Part shown: piece after piece, positions 41,417-49,264 of the stretch
Layout of the letters: the number at the start of each line of letters is the position of its first letter
How positions within the stretch are numbered: position 1 is the first letter of the stretch
Origin: Streptomyces sp. CB01373
GTDB lineage: Bacteria; Actinomycetota; Actinomycetes; Streptomycetales; Streptomycetaceae
Direction: 5' to 3'
Length of the DNA: 64,000 bases
Assembly: GCF_002803075.1 (NCBI RefSeq)
Contig: NZ_NNBK01000027.1
Span: forward strand, 1-64,000
Position numbers and translations under genes: made by a program
Notes under the pieces: model-generated
What the model was told of the DNA's origin: nothing
Database searches by the model: none
What the model saw: the letters and a program-made list of their open reading frames with translations, nothing else

Positions 41417-41755
41417 TCAGCCGCCGTTCCGTGGCGCCCACATGATCACGGCCATGCCCGCCAGGCAGATCAGCACGCCGGTCACGTCCCAGCGGTCGGG
41501 CCGGTAGCCGTCGGCGGCCATGCCCCACAGGATCGAGCCGGCGACGAAGATCCCGCCGTAGGCGGCGAGGACGCGGCCGAAGTGGGCGTCGGGCTGGAAG
41601 GTGGCAACGAAGCCGTACGCGCCCAGCGCGAGGACGCCGCCCGCGGCCCACATCCAGCCGCGGTGCTCGCGCACGCCCTGCCAGACCAGCCAGGCGCCGC
41701 CGATCTCGAACAGCGCGGCGACGACGAAGAGAGCGGCGGAGCGAAGGATCAGCAT
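41417..41755 (-). CDS. YnfA family (UPF0060) membrane protein
   Basis: A 112-residue protein with four membrane helices of the YnfA family, distantly related to small multidrug resistance transporters. Landmarks are the ALFEIGGAWLVWQGVREHRGW stretch, AYGFVATFQPDAHFGRVLAAYGG and the WDVTGVLICLAGMAVIMW end. The ATG at 41755 matches the usual start of the family. Its role in streptomycetes is unknown. Confidence 0.9.
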   Translation of the reverse strand: MLILRSAALFVVAALFEIGGAWLVWQGVREHRGWMWAAGGVLALGAYGFVATFQPDAHFGRVLAAYGGIFVAGSILWGMAADGYRPDRWDVTGVLICLAGMAVIMWAPRNGG

Positions 41756-41850
41756 GGGGGCAGCCTCGCACGGAGCCCTCCGTGCCCTCCGCGGGGAGGG
41801 GGCCGGGCCCGGCGGAATACTTCCGGGGCGGGGACCGTTGGGCGGGTATA

Positions 41851-41864
41851 GTTGAACCGTCAAC
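41851..41864 (+). promoter_or_regulatory. Operator-like inverted repeat before the LLM monooxygenase gene
   Basis: GTTGAaccgTCAAC is a perfect five-base-arm palindrome. It sits immediately after a TATAGT hexamer (41847-41852) that could be a -10 box, and about 20 bases before the start codon. The shape recalls MarR-family operators, but no such regulator is encoded nearby. Confidence 0.45.
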
Positions 41865-41883
41865 AAATGGAGGGTGAGTGGCC

Positions 41884-42987
41884 ATGCAGTTCGGGATCTT
41901 CAGCGTCGGTGACGTCACGCCGGACCCCACCACGGGGCGTACGCCGACCGAGCGCGAGCGGATCAAGGCCATGGTCGCCATCGCGCTGAAGGCCGAGGAG
42001 GCCGGCCTGGACGTCTTCGCGACCGGTGAGCACCACAACCCGCCGTTCGTGCCGTCGTCCCCGACCACCATGCTCGGCTACATAGCCGCCCGGACGGAGC
42101 GGCTGATCCTGTCCACCTCCACCACCCTGATCACCACCAACGACCCGGTGAAGATCGCCGAGGACTTCGCGATGCTCCAGCACCTGGCCGACGGCCGGGT
42201 GGACCTGATGATGGGCCGCGGCAACACCGGACCGGTCTACCCCTGGTTCGGACAGGACATCCGCCAGGGCGTCAACCTCGCCATCGAGAACTACGCCCTG
42301 CTGCACCGCCTGTGGCGCGAGGACGTCGTCGACTGGGAAGGAAAGTTCCGCACGCCGCTGCAGGGCTTCACCTCCACGCCCCGCCCGCTGGACGGCGTAC
42401 CGCCCTTCGTCTGGCACGGCTCCATCCGCTCCCCGGAGATCGCCGAGCAGGCCGCGTACTACGGCGACGGCTTCTTCCACAACAACATCTTCTGGCCGGC
42501 CGACCACACCAAGCGGATGGTCGAGCTGTACCGGTCCCGGTACGCGCACTACGGGCACGGCACGCCCGAGCAGGCGATCGTCGGGCTCGGCGGCCAGGTG
42601 TTCATGCGGAGGAACTCCCAGGACGCGGTGCGCGAGTTCCGCCCCTACTTCGACAACGCGCCGGTCTACGGCCACGGGCCCTCCCTGGAGGACTTCACCT
42701 CCCAGACCCCGCTGATCGTCGGCTCCCCGCAGCAGGTCATCGAGAAGACCCTGTCCTTCCGCGAGTACGCCGGCGACTACCAGCGCCAGCTGTTCCTGAT
42801 GGACCACGCGGGCCTGCCCCTGAAGACCGTGCTGGAGCAGATCGACATGCTCGGCGAGGAGGTCGTTCCGGTGCTGCGCGAGGAGTTCGCCAAGGGCCGC
42901 CCGGCGGACGTGCCGGACGCGCCGAACCACGGCTCCCTGTCGGCCGCCGACCGCTCCGGGAACGAGGAAGAGGTGACCACCGCGTGA
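41884..42987 (+). CDS. LLM class flavin-dependent monooxygenase
   Basis: A 367-residue luciferase-like monooxygenase of the CE1758/atu2307 type, using reduced FMN and O2. Visible features are QFGIFSVGDV at the start, GLDVFATGEHHNPPF (flavin-site His pair), the DLMMGRGNTGPVYPWFGQ stretch and the QQVIEKTLSFREYAGDY end. The ATG at 41884 is preferred because GGAGGG lies nine bases upstream; the GTG at 41878 would be too close. It is translationally coupled to the FMN reductase gene that would supply reduced flavin. The substrate is not evident. Confidence 0.92.
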   Translation: MQFGIFSVGDVTPDPTTGRTPTERERIKAMVAIALKAEEAGLDVFATGEHHNPPFVPSSPTTMLGYIAARTERLILSTSTTLITTNDPVKIAEDFAMLQHLADGRVDLMMGRGNTGPVYPWFGQDIRQGVNLAIENYALLHRLWREDVVDWEGKFRTPLQGFTSTPRPLDGVPPFVWHGSIRSPEIAEQAAYYGDGFFHNNIFWPADHTKRMVELYRSRYAHYGHGTPEQAIVGLGGQVFMRRNSQDAVREFRPYFDNAPVYGHGPSLEDFTSQTPLIVGSPQQVIEKTLSFREYAGDYQRQLFLMDHAGLPLKTVLEQIDMLGEEVVPVLREEFAKGRPADVPDAPNHGSLSAADRSGNEEEVTTA

Positions 42988-43664
42988 ACGAGCACCGCAT
43001 GAACCTCGTCGTCGTCTCGGCGGGACTGAGCGTCCCGTCCTCCACGCGGCTGCTGGCCGACCGGCTGGCGGCCGCGACCGCCGAGCACGCCGCGGTGGAC
43101 ACGCGCGTGATCGAACTGCGGGACCTGGCCGTGGAGATCGCGCACAACTTCACGGGCGGCTTCCCCGGCCCGGCCCTGGCCAACGCGCTGGACGCGGTCG
43201 CGGAGGCGGACGGGCTGATCGTCGTCACGCCGGTGTTCTCCGCCTCCTACAGCGGACTGTTCAAGTCCTTCTTCGACGTGCTCGGGGTACGGGACCCGAA
43301 CGCGCCGGCCGGCAAGCCGGTGCTGATCGCCGCGACCGGCGGCACCGCCCGGCACTCCCTGGTCCTCGACCACGCGCTGCGCCCGCTCTTCGCGTACCTG
43401 AAGGCCGTCGTCGTCCCCACCGGCGTCTACGCCGCCTCGGAGGACTGGGGCGCCGAGGGCCTGCCCGAGCGGATCGGGCGGGCGGCGAAGGAGCTGGCGG
43501 CGCTGATGACGGGGCTGTCGGCGGTACGGCGGCCGGAGCGGATCGCCGTGCCGAAGCAGACCGCCGTGCCGGAGCAGGCCGCGCCCCCGCAGGCCGCGCC
43601 CGCGCAGGCCGGCGGTTTCACGGTCGTGCCGTTCGAGGAGCAGCTGGCCGCGCTGCGGAGGTGA
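42984..43664 (+). CDS. NAD(P)H-dependent FMN reductase (CE1759-like)
   Basis: A 226-residue flavodoxin-fold reductase. It shows VVSAGLSVPSSTRLLAD (phosphate-binding loop), the VVTPVFSASYSGLFKSFFD flavin loop and GGTARHSLVLDHALRPLF. A Pro/Ala/Gln-rich stretch of about 25 residues precedes the C-terminal VVPFEEQLAAL. The GTG overlaps the stop of the LLM gene (GTGA), a standard two-component monooxygenase arrangement. Confidence 0.92.
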   Translation: MNEHRMNLVVVSAGLSVPSSTRLLADRLAAATAEHAAVDTRVIELRDLAVEIAHNFTGGFPGPALANALDAVAEADGLIVVTPVFSASYSGLFKSFFDVLGVRDPNAPAGKPVLIAATGGTARHSLVLDHALRPLFAYLKAVVVPTGVYAASEDWGAEGLPERIGRAAKELAALMTGLSAVRRPERIAVPKQTAVPEQAAPPQAAPAQAGGFTVVPFEEQLAALRR

Positions 43665-43853
43665 CACGTATCCGCTGCTCGCGAGGGCCGCGCCCGGACC
43701 GGCCCGCCGACGACGGGGACGACGGGGACGAGGGGTGAGAGGACGATAGGCGGCCCGTCGCGTTGACTCCGAGTCGGTGAGAGGCGGGTAAAAAGGGTGA
43801 TCGTAGGCCCATTCGTCTCGGCCGCGGGCCCGCGGCCTTGGCAGACTGGACGG

Positions 43854-44582
43854 GTGCCTCAGACTGTGCTCCTCGCCGAAGACGACCGTGCCATCCGTCA
43901 CGCCCTCGAGCGTGCCCTGACGCTGGAGGGCTACGACGTGACGGCGGTCGCCGACGGCGTCGAGGCACTCGCCCACGCCCACAAGAGTCCGCCGGACGTC
44001 CTCCTCCTCGACGTGATGATGCCGGGCATCGACGGACTCCAGGTCTGCCGGGTGCTGCGCGCCGAGGGCGACCGCACCCCGATCCTCATGCTCACCGCCC
44101 TGGTGGAGACCGCCGACCGGATCGCCGGCCTGGACGCCGGCGCCGACGACTACGTCGTCAAGCCGTTCGACGTCGAGGAGGTCTTCGCCCGGCTGCGCGC
44201 CCTGCTGCGCCGCACCAGCCCGGTCGCGGTGGGCGCGGGTGGCGCGGGGGACGTACCGGCGAAGGAGCCGCAGGTGCCCGAGCGGCAGATCGAGGCGGCC
44301 GGGATCCGCATGGACCTCCAGGCCCGCCGGGTGTGGCGGGGCACGCGCGAGCTGGAGCTGACCCGCACCGAGTTCGAACTCCTCGAACTGCTCGTCCGCA
44401 ACGCCGGGATCGTGCTGGACCACTCCACCATCTACGACCGCATCTGGGGCTACGACTTCGGCCCCGGTTCCAAGAACCTCGCCGTCTACGTCGGCTACCT
44501 GCGCCGCAAGCTCGACGAGCCGAACGCGCCGCAGCTCATCCACACCGTCCGAGGCGTGGGCTACGTGCTCCGGGAGGACTGA
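43854..44582 (+). CDS. OmpR-family response regulator (MprA-like)
   Basis: A 242-residue response regulator. The receiver domain (1-120) has the acidic pocket Asp10/Asp11, phosphoacceptor Asp53 in DVLLLDVMMPG, the MLTA switch and KPF. A spacer of about 35 residues leads to the OmpR/PhoB winged helix (RTEFELLELLVRNAGIVLDHS and LAVYVGYLRRKLDEPN). GTG 43854 is the start nearest to the receiver domain. The sensor kinase gene begins directly after the stop codon, so the pair is co-translated. Confidence 0.93.
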   Translation: MPQTVLLAEDDRAIRHALERALTLEGYDVTAVADGVEALAHAHKSPPDVLLLDVMMPGIDGLQVCRVLRAEGDRTPILMLTALVETADRIAGLDAGADDYVVKPFDVEEVFARLRALLRRTSPVAVGAGGAGDVPAKEPQVPERQIEAAGIRMDLQARRVWRGTRELELTRTEFELLELLVRNAGIVLDHSTIYDRIWGYDFGPGSKNLAVYVGYLRRKLDEPNAPQLIHTVRGVGYVLRED

Positions 44583-46106
44583 GTGGGCCGCCTCGCGCGG
44601 CTGCTGGACAGACCGCGGCCCCGGCTGTCGTCGCTGCGGACCACGTTCGCGGTGTCGTTCGCCGCGGTGACCGCGGCTGTCACCGTCCTTGTCGGCATCC
44701 TGTCGTACAACTCCGCCGCCCGGCTGGTGCGGGTGGACCAGCAGTCGGTGTTCACGCAGGTCGTGCAGGACGTACGGGACGAGGTGCGGCGCTACCAGCT
44801 GATGCCCGCGGACTTCACCTCCTCCCGTCCCGGGCACGAACTGGTCCGGCCCAACCGCACCAACGTGCAGGTGCTCGGCGCCCACGGCGAGATCGTCGAC
44901 CACGGGACTCCGCCGCTGCCCGTGACCGCCGGGGACAAGTCCGTCGCCGCCGCCGCCAAGGCCGGCAGGGTCGTCGAGTACAAGGACGTGCACGTCGAGG
45001 GCGAGGTGTACCGGGTCGCGACGGTCGCCCTCGGCAGCGGCCACGGCGCCGTGCAGGTCGCCCAGGAGTTCAGCGACACCGAGGACCTGCTGCACGCGCT
45101 TCAGCAGCGCACGCTGATCCTGATGGTCGCCGTGGTGGTCGCGGCCGGTCTGTGCGGCTGGTGGCTGGCCCGCCGCATCACACGCCGGCTGGTGATCCTC
45201 ACCTCAGCCGCCGAGGGCGTCGCCCGTACCCGGCGGCTCGGCGTCGAGGTGCCCGTCACCGGCTACGACGAGGTGGGCCGCCTCGGCCGCTCCTTCGACC
45301 GCATGCTGGGCCGGCTCGCCCAGTCCGAGGAGGACCAGCGCCGCCTGGTCCAGGACGCGGGCCACGAGCTGCGGACCCCGCTGACCTCCCTGCGCACCAA
45401 CATCTCCCTGCTGCGCCGCATCGACGAACTGCCGCCCGCCACCCGCGAGGAACTGGTCGCCGACCTGACCCAGGAGGCCCGCGAGCTGACCGACCTGGTC
45501 AACGAACTGGTCGACCTCGCGGCCGGTCAGTCCGACTCCGAGCCCGTGCAGCGGGTCGACGTCGCCGACATCGCCTGGGACGTCGCGGGACTGGCGCGTC
45601 GGCGCAGCGGACGCGACATCGTGGTCCGCTCCAGCGGCGACACCACGATCCAGGGCCGGCCGGGCATGCTCCAGCGGGCCATCTCCAACCTCGTGGAGAA
45701 CGCCACCAAGTTCGACAGCGAGGGCAAGGCGCCCATCGAGATCGCCGTCGCCGGGCCCGCCCTCCCCCAAGCTCTCGGCTTCGCTCGAGCAGGGGGGACC
45801 CCCATGGGCCTGGTCCGCGTCGAGGTCCTCGACCGCGGGCCCGGTATCGCCGCGGCCGACCTGATACGTGTCTTCGACCGTTTCTACCGCGCCGCCGACG
45901 CCCGTTCCCTGCCCGGTTCCGGCCTCGGTCTGTCCATCGTCCGTGAGGTGGCTCTGGCTCATGGCGGCGCGCCGTTCGCCTTCCGCCGTGAGGGCGGCGG
46001 ATCGGTGATCGGGTTCACGGCGGGAGCGGAACGGGGCCACCAGGACAGGGGCGGAACGGCGAACGGGTCCCACGGCCCGGGCCGGGGCGGGGGCCGCGGG
46101 GCCTGA
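44583..46106 (+). CDS. Sensor histidine kinase (MprB-like)
   Basis: A 507-residue membrane kinase. Two membrane helices (about 22-42 and 178-198) flank an extracytoplasmic sensor region of about 135 residues. A HAMP domain follows. The phosphoacceptor is His261 in DAGHELRTPLTSLR, then comes the N-box (NLVENATKFD) and the G-boxes (DRGPGIAAAD and GSGLGLSIV). A dispersed repeat inserts about 15 residues (ALPQALGFARAGG) between N-box and G1 box. It phosphorylates the upstream regulator; the signal is unknown, but the next gene is MprF-like, suggesting an envelope role. Confidence 0.93.
   Translation: MGRLARLLDRPRPRLSSLRTTFAVSFAAVTAAVTVLVGILSYNSAARLVRVDQQSVFTQVVQDVRDEVRRYQLMPADFTSSRPGHELVRPNRTNVQVLGAHGEIVDHGTPPLPVTAGDKSVAAAAKAGRVVEYKDVHVEGEVYRVATVALGSGHGAVQVAQEFSDTEDLLHALQQRTLILMVAVVVAAGLCGWWLARRITRRLVILTSAAEGVARTRRLGVEVPVTGYDEVGRLGRSFDRMLGRLAQSEEDQRRLVQDAGHELRTPLTSLRTNISLLRRIDELPPATREELVADLTQEARELTDLVNELVDLAAGQSDSEPVQRVDVADIAWDVAGLARRRSGRDIVVRSSGDTTIQGRPGMLQRAISNLVENATKFDSEGKAPIEIAVAGPALPQALGFARAGGTPMGLVRVEVLDRGPGIAAADLIRVFDRFYRAADARSLPGSGLGLSIVREVALAHGGAPFAFRREGGGSVIGFTAGAERGHQDRGGTANGSHGPGRGGGRGA
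45760..45805 (-). repeat. Dispersed 46-base repeat inside the sensor kinase gene
   Basis: The reverse complement matches 14117-14163 in hemA at 43 of 47 aligned columns by my count. It is in frame with the kinase and encodes LPQALGFARAGGTPM in the loop between the N-box and G1 box. The sequence is itself an imperfect hairpin (CCCCCAAGCTC near one end, GAGCAGGGGGG near the other). Confidence 0.8.
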
Positions 46107-46170
46107 GACGGGACACCCGCGGGGGACAGGGCCGGCCGACGGGATCCGACCTCCGGAAGGCGCGCCGCCC

Positions 46171-46204
46171 GGGAAGTCGCGCCGGCCGGGAAGTCGCGCC
46201 GGCC
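46171..46204. repeat. Tandem duplication of 17 bases
   Basis: Two identical 17-base copies (46171-46187 and 46188-46204) lie between the sensor kinase gene and the MprF-like gene. The role, if any, is unknown. Confidence 0.75.
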
Positions 46205-46213
46205 GCGTGTCTG

Positions 46214-48031
46214 TCAGGAAGGCGTGTCGGCGTACTCTCCGGCGGGCCGGGACTCCCTGCGGCGGGTGAGGGACGGCAGGGCGGGCGGGGTGAGGAAGCC
46301 CTCGGCGCGGGCGCTGGCGAGGCCGATGCGCGGGATGTCGCTGCTCTTGGCGAACAGCAGGAAGCGGGGCTCCCAGACCGGCCGGTACTTGGCGTTGGCG
46401 CGGTACAGCGACTCGATCTGCCACCAGCGGGAGAAGAAGGTGAGCACCGAGCGCCACAGCCGCAGCACCGGCCCGGCGCCGAGCCGTGCCCCGCGTTCGA
46501 AGACCGAGCGGAACATGGCGAAGTTCAGCGACACCCGCCGCACCCCGAACTCCCCGGCGCGCAGCAGTAGTTCGACCACCATGAACTCCATCAGGCCGTT
46601 CTCGCCGTCGCGGTCGCGTCGCATCAGGTCCAGCGAAAGCCCGTGCTCGCCCCACGGGACGAAGCTCAGCAGCGCCCGCGGCACCCCGTCGGCGTCCCGG
46701 CACTCCAGCATCACGCAGCGGCCGTCGGCCGGATCGCCCAGCCGTCCCAGCGCCATGGAGAAGCCGCGCTCGGTGGCGCCGTCGCGCCAGCGGTCGGCGC
46801 GTTCGACGAGCAGGGCCATCTCCTCGTCGGGGATGTCCTCGTGCCGGCGGACGCACACGGTGTAGCCGGCCCGGCGGACCCGGTTGTGGGCCTGCCGCAC
46901 GACGCGCATGGCGCGGCCCTCCAGGCTGAAGTCGGCGACGTCGACGACGGCCTCGTCGCCGAGTTCGAGGGCGTCCAGGCCGTGCCGGGCGTAGATCGTG
47001 CCGGCCTCCTCGCTCGCGCCCATCACGGCGGGCGTCCAGGCGTGCCGGCGGGCCTCGGCCAGCCAGGCGTCGATGGCGCCGGGCCATGCCTCCGGGTCGC
47101 CGATGGGGTCGCCGGAGGCCAGGCTGACCCCGCCGACGACGCGGTAGGCGACGGCGGCCTTGCCGGTGGGGGAGAAGATCGCGGCCTTGTCGCGGCGGAG
47201 CGCGAAGTAGCCGAGGGAGTCCCGTTCGCCGTGCCTGTCGAGCAGTTCGCGCAGCCGCTTCTCGTCCTCCTCGCCGAGCAGGGCGCGGCCGCGCGGGGAG
47301 CGGAAGCAGGCGTACAGGACGAGCAGGAAGGTCGCCGCCATCGAGACGTTGATGGTGATGTCGACCCAGTGGGGCACGTGCACGGCCGGGACGCGCTCGG
47401 CGAGCGGGCCGACGCTGACGCCGCGCAGCAGGACGTAGACGATCCGCTGGGCCAGGGAGGCGCCGCCGTGTGCCTTGTTGGTGGCGTCCACCAGCAAGGT
47501 GCCGAGGCCCGCGCTGACGAGGAGGCCGCAGGCGCCGACGGCGAGGGCGAGTCTCGGGTTGGAGCGGTCGCCGACGGCGTGGAACTCGCGCCGGCCGATC
47601 AGCAGCGCGGTCACGAAGAGGCCGGTGAGCGCGGCGGAGACCCAGTTGAAGACGTGGTCGTTGAACCGGTCCTGGGTCAGCGCGAGGACGTAGAGGGCGA
47701 ACAGGGGCCCGGCGAGAAGCATGTTGAACGCCCAGGCGGCCCGTTTGCGGCGCCGCATCACCACGGCGAGGAACAGCGCGAGGGCCGCGGAGACCAGGCC
47801 GGCGGTGGCCAGGTACGGAGTGAAGAACTCACCGCCGTTGTGCTCGTGGACCTCCTCGCGGAACGGCAGCGAGAGCACCGCGACGATGTTGAGCACCGCG
47901 AGCAGCCGCAGGTACCAGACGGTGGCGGCGGCGGCCCGCTCCCGTGGCCGGAGGCCCGGCGAGGGACGTGCGGAGGCGTCGGCGGCACGCTGGGCGGGAA
48001 CGACGGGAGACTGCGGCTGCTGTGCGGTCAT
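46214..48031 (-). CDS. MprF-like protein with phosphatidylglycerol lysyltransferase domain
   Basis: A 605-residue membrane enzyme. The N-terminal part has about six membrane helices (residues 40-260). The C-terminal 300 residues form the DUF2156/LPG synthetase domain (RDSLGYFALRRDKAAIFSP, then YRVVGGVSLASGDPIGDPEAW and SLDLMRRD). Such proteins transfer an amino acid from its tRNA to phosphatidylglycerol, reducing negative surface charge. ATG 48031 has GAGGTGAC upstream; an in-frame ATG at 48139 is possible but lies only 14 bases from a palindromic operator-like site. It is convergent with the two-component genes. Confidence 0.88.
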   Translation of the reverse strand: MTAQQPQSPVVPAQRAADASARPSPGLRPRERAAAATVWYLRLLAVLNIVAVLSLPFREEVHEHNGGEFFTPYLATAGLVSAALALFLAVVMRRRKRAAWAFNMLLAGPLFALYVLALTQDRFNDHVFNWVSAALTGLFVTALLIGRREFHAVGDRSNPRLALAVGACGLLVSAGLGTLLVDATNKAHGGASLAQRIVYVLLRGVSVGPLAERVPAVHVPHWVDITINVSMAATFLLVLYACFRSPRGRALLGEEDEKRLRELLDRHGERDSLGYFALRRDKAAIFSPTGKAAVAYRVVGGVSLASGDPIGDPEAWPGAIDAWLAEARRHAWTPAVMGASEEAGTIYARHGLDALELGDEAVVDVADFSLEGRAMRVVRQAHNRVRRAGYTVCVRRHEDIPDEEMALLVERADRWRDGATERGFSMALGRLGDPADGRCVMLECRDADGVPRALLSFVPWGEHGLSLDLMRRDRDGENGLMEFMVVELLLRAGEFGVRRVSLNFAMFRSVFERGARLGAGPVLRLWRSVLTFFSRWWQIESLYRANAKYRPVWEPRFLLFAKSSDIPRIGLASARAEGFLTPPALPSLTRRRESRPAGEYADTPS

Positions 48032-48291
48032 GGGTGACACGTCACCTCGGAGCGGGCCGGGCAAACCGGCGGGTACGGAACCGGCGGGGGCCAGGGGACC
48101 CAGGGGGACAGCCGGACGGACGAGCGGCCGTACGTCCATGGCGATGGCGCCGACCCTACGGTCTGTAGGGTAACGGGGCCGGGTCGGCTCCTTGTCCGTT
48201 GTGCGTACGGAAAAGGTAAGGAAAGGGAACGAAGACGCGAGGCGGTGCGGGACCGGGTCCCGCTCGGTGGCGATCGGGGCGCGGCCGGTCC
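48032..48291. other. Gene-free leader of the MprF-like gene
   Basis: This stretch of about 300 bases before the next gene has no supported ORF. It contains the palindrome at 48154-48170 and ends at the long inverted repeat listed separately. Confidence 0.6.
48154..48170 (-). promoter_or_regulatory. 17-base palindrome upstream of the MprF-like gene
   Basis: CCCTAC-ggtct-GTAGGG, perfect six-base arms with a five-base spacer. The same arms and spacing occur at 48719-48735 upstream of the next minus-strand gene, and the flanking TCGGC...GCCAT bases are also shared. Probably the operator of a common dimeric regulator, not identified here. Confidence 0.65.
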
Positions 48292-48339
48292 CTAGGGCCT
48301 CTCGTTTGGATCAGGCCTGATCCAAACGAAAGACCCTAG
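48292..48339. terminator. 48-base near-perfect palindrome (terminator-like)
   Basis: The two 24-base arms match at 22 positions and meet without a loop (centre between 48315 and 48316). The inner 14 bases of each arm are perfect (TCGTTTGGATCAGG and its complement). It overlaps the stop of the minus-strand 115-residue membrane protein gene and would end its transcript. The unusual symmetry also recalls repeat palindromes I have seen in other Streptomyces genomes. Confidence 0.65.
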
Positions 48340-48683
48340 TCGGTGGGGAGCGAGGCCCGTGTGCGCCGGGCCTCGGCGGGAGAGCGGCGCGGTCCGCCGC
48401 CCGCGGCCGCGCGTCTGCGGGACGCCGTCAGCAGCCACGCCAGGTTGCCCACCGCCGCACCGGCCGCCACCGTGGCGACAATCACCCCGGCCGTGGCGAA
48501 ACCGGCCCGGAACAGCCGCGGCCGCGGGTTGAGGCTGTGCAGCCCGAAGCCGCACAGCAGATAGACCCCGACGGCGGCGGCGGTGAGACTGACGACGAGC
48601 AGGACGACGGTCGGCCCGAGCCCGCCCTGCGCGTTCTCCCCGGGCGAAGCACCGGGCCGCCCCGTAGCGCGTGCTTCCTGCAT
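48336..48683 (-). CDS. Small membrane protein of unknown function
   Basis: A 115-residue protein with two or three hydrophobic segments (VVLLVVSLTAAAVGVYLLCG near residues 26-45 and AGFATAGVIVATVAAGAAVG near 60-80). A basic C-terminal tail (RRRAAAGGGPRRS) follows. The GGGGGA ribosome binding site precedes the ATG. I do not recognise the family. The same palindrome as before the MprF-like gene lies 36-52 bases upstream, suggesting shared control. Confidence 0.7.
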   Translation of the reverse strand: MQEARATGRPGASPGENAQGGLGPTVVLLVVSLTAAAVGVYLLCGFGLHSLNPRPRLFRAGFATAGVIVATVAAGAAVGNLAWLLTASRRRAAAGGGPRRSPAEARRTRASLPTD

Positions 48684-48718
48684 GGGTCCCCCGTCGATGG
48701 TTGAATGGCGAGCCGACC

Positions 48719-48735
48719 CCCTACAGTACGTAGGG
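48719..48735 (-). promoter_or_regulatory. 17-base palindrome upstream of the small membrane protein gene
   Basis: CCCTAC-agtac-GTAGGG, identical in arms and spacing to 48154-48170. It lies about 40 bases from the start codon of the minus-strand gene, within the expected promoter zone. Confidence 0.65.
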
Positions 48736-48855
48736 CCGCTGCCGGAGGGAAACCCGTTCGGTCACCGGCCGTGTCCGGCCGCAACGCCATCGTCACCTTC
48801 GGCCGTGCCTCGCTGCCCCGGCAGGGGTCCGCCGGACTGTGCTACCGTTTTGGTG

Positions 48856-48885
48856 TTGCAGTTGTGGTACCCATGAACCTATGTG
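48856..48885 (+). promoter_or_regulatory. Possible promoter of the cold-shock gene
   Basis: TTGCAG (48856) and TATGTG (48880) are 18 bases apart, a weak but acceptable vegetative promoter. It would give a 5' leader of about 80 bases. Confidence 0.3.
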
Positions 48886-48905
48886 CGCCTGACGGGAATG
48901 TTTCT

Positions 48906-48952
48906 CAGAGGCGCATTATTTGTTTTTCCGGCATCTCCGGATGGGGCCTCTG
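48906..48952 (+). promoter_or_regulatory. Structured, A/T-rich 5' leader of the cold-shock mRNA
   Basis: CAGAGGC (48906) can pair with GCCTCTG (48946), enclosing an inner CCGG/CCGG hairpin and the U-rich tract ATTATTTGTTTTT. The ribosome binding site AGAAGGAG follows just after. In other bacteria cold-shock gene leaders refold with temperature; here that is only inferred. Confidence 0.4.
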
Positions 48953-48971
48953 CCTACAGAAGGAGAAAGTC

Positions 48972-49175
48972 ATGGCACAGGGAACCGTGAAGTGGTTCAA
49001 CGCCGAAAAGGGTTTCGGCTTCATCCAGCAGGACGGCGGCGGCCCCGACGTCTTCGCCCACTACTCGAACATCGCGACCCAGGGCTTCCGTGAGCTCCAG
49101 GAGGGTCAGCGGGTCTCGTTCGACGTCACGCAGGGCCAGAAGGGCCCGCAGGCGGAGAACATCGTCCCCGCCTGA
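48972..49175 (+). CDS. Cold-shock protein (CspA family)
   Basis: A 67-residue single cold-shock domain protein: GTVKWFNAEKGFGFIQ (RNP1) and DVFAHYSNI (RNP2), ending QAENIVPA. It binds single-stranded RNA and DNA as a chaperone. The start follows AGAAGGAG with correct spacing; in-frame codons further upstream lie in the leader. The DEAD-box helicase gene begins 90 bases downstream on the same strand, and the two often cooperate in RNA remodelling. Confidence 0.96.
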   Translation: MAQGTVKWFNAEKGFGFIQQDGGGPDVFAHYSNIATQGFRELQEGQRVSFDVTQGQKGPQAENIVPA

Positions 49176-49264
49176 TCGCCGGGCGCGTATCTGCTCACCG
49201 GGGTCGGCACCGACATGGTGCGGACCCCGGTTTGTGCTGTTTCGAGGAAGGCAGACTCCACCGC

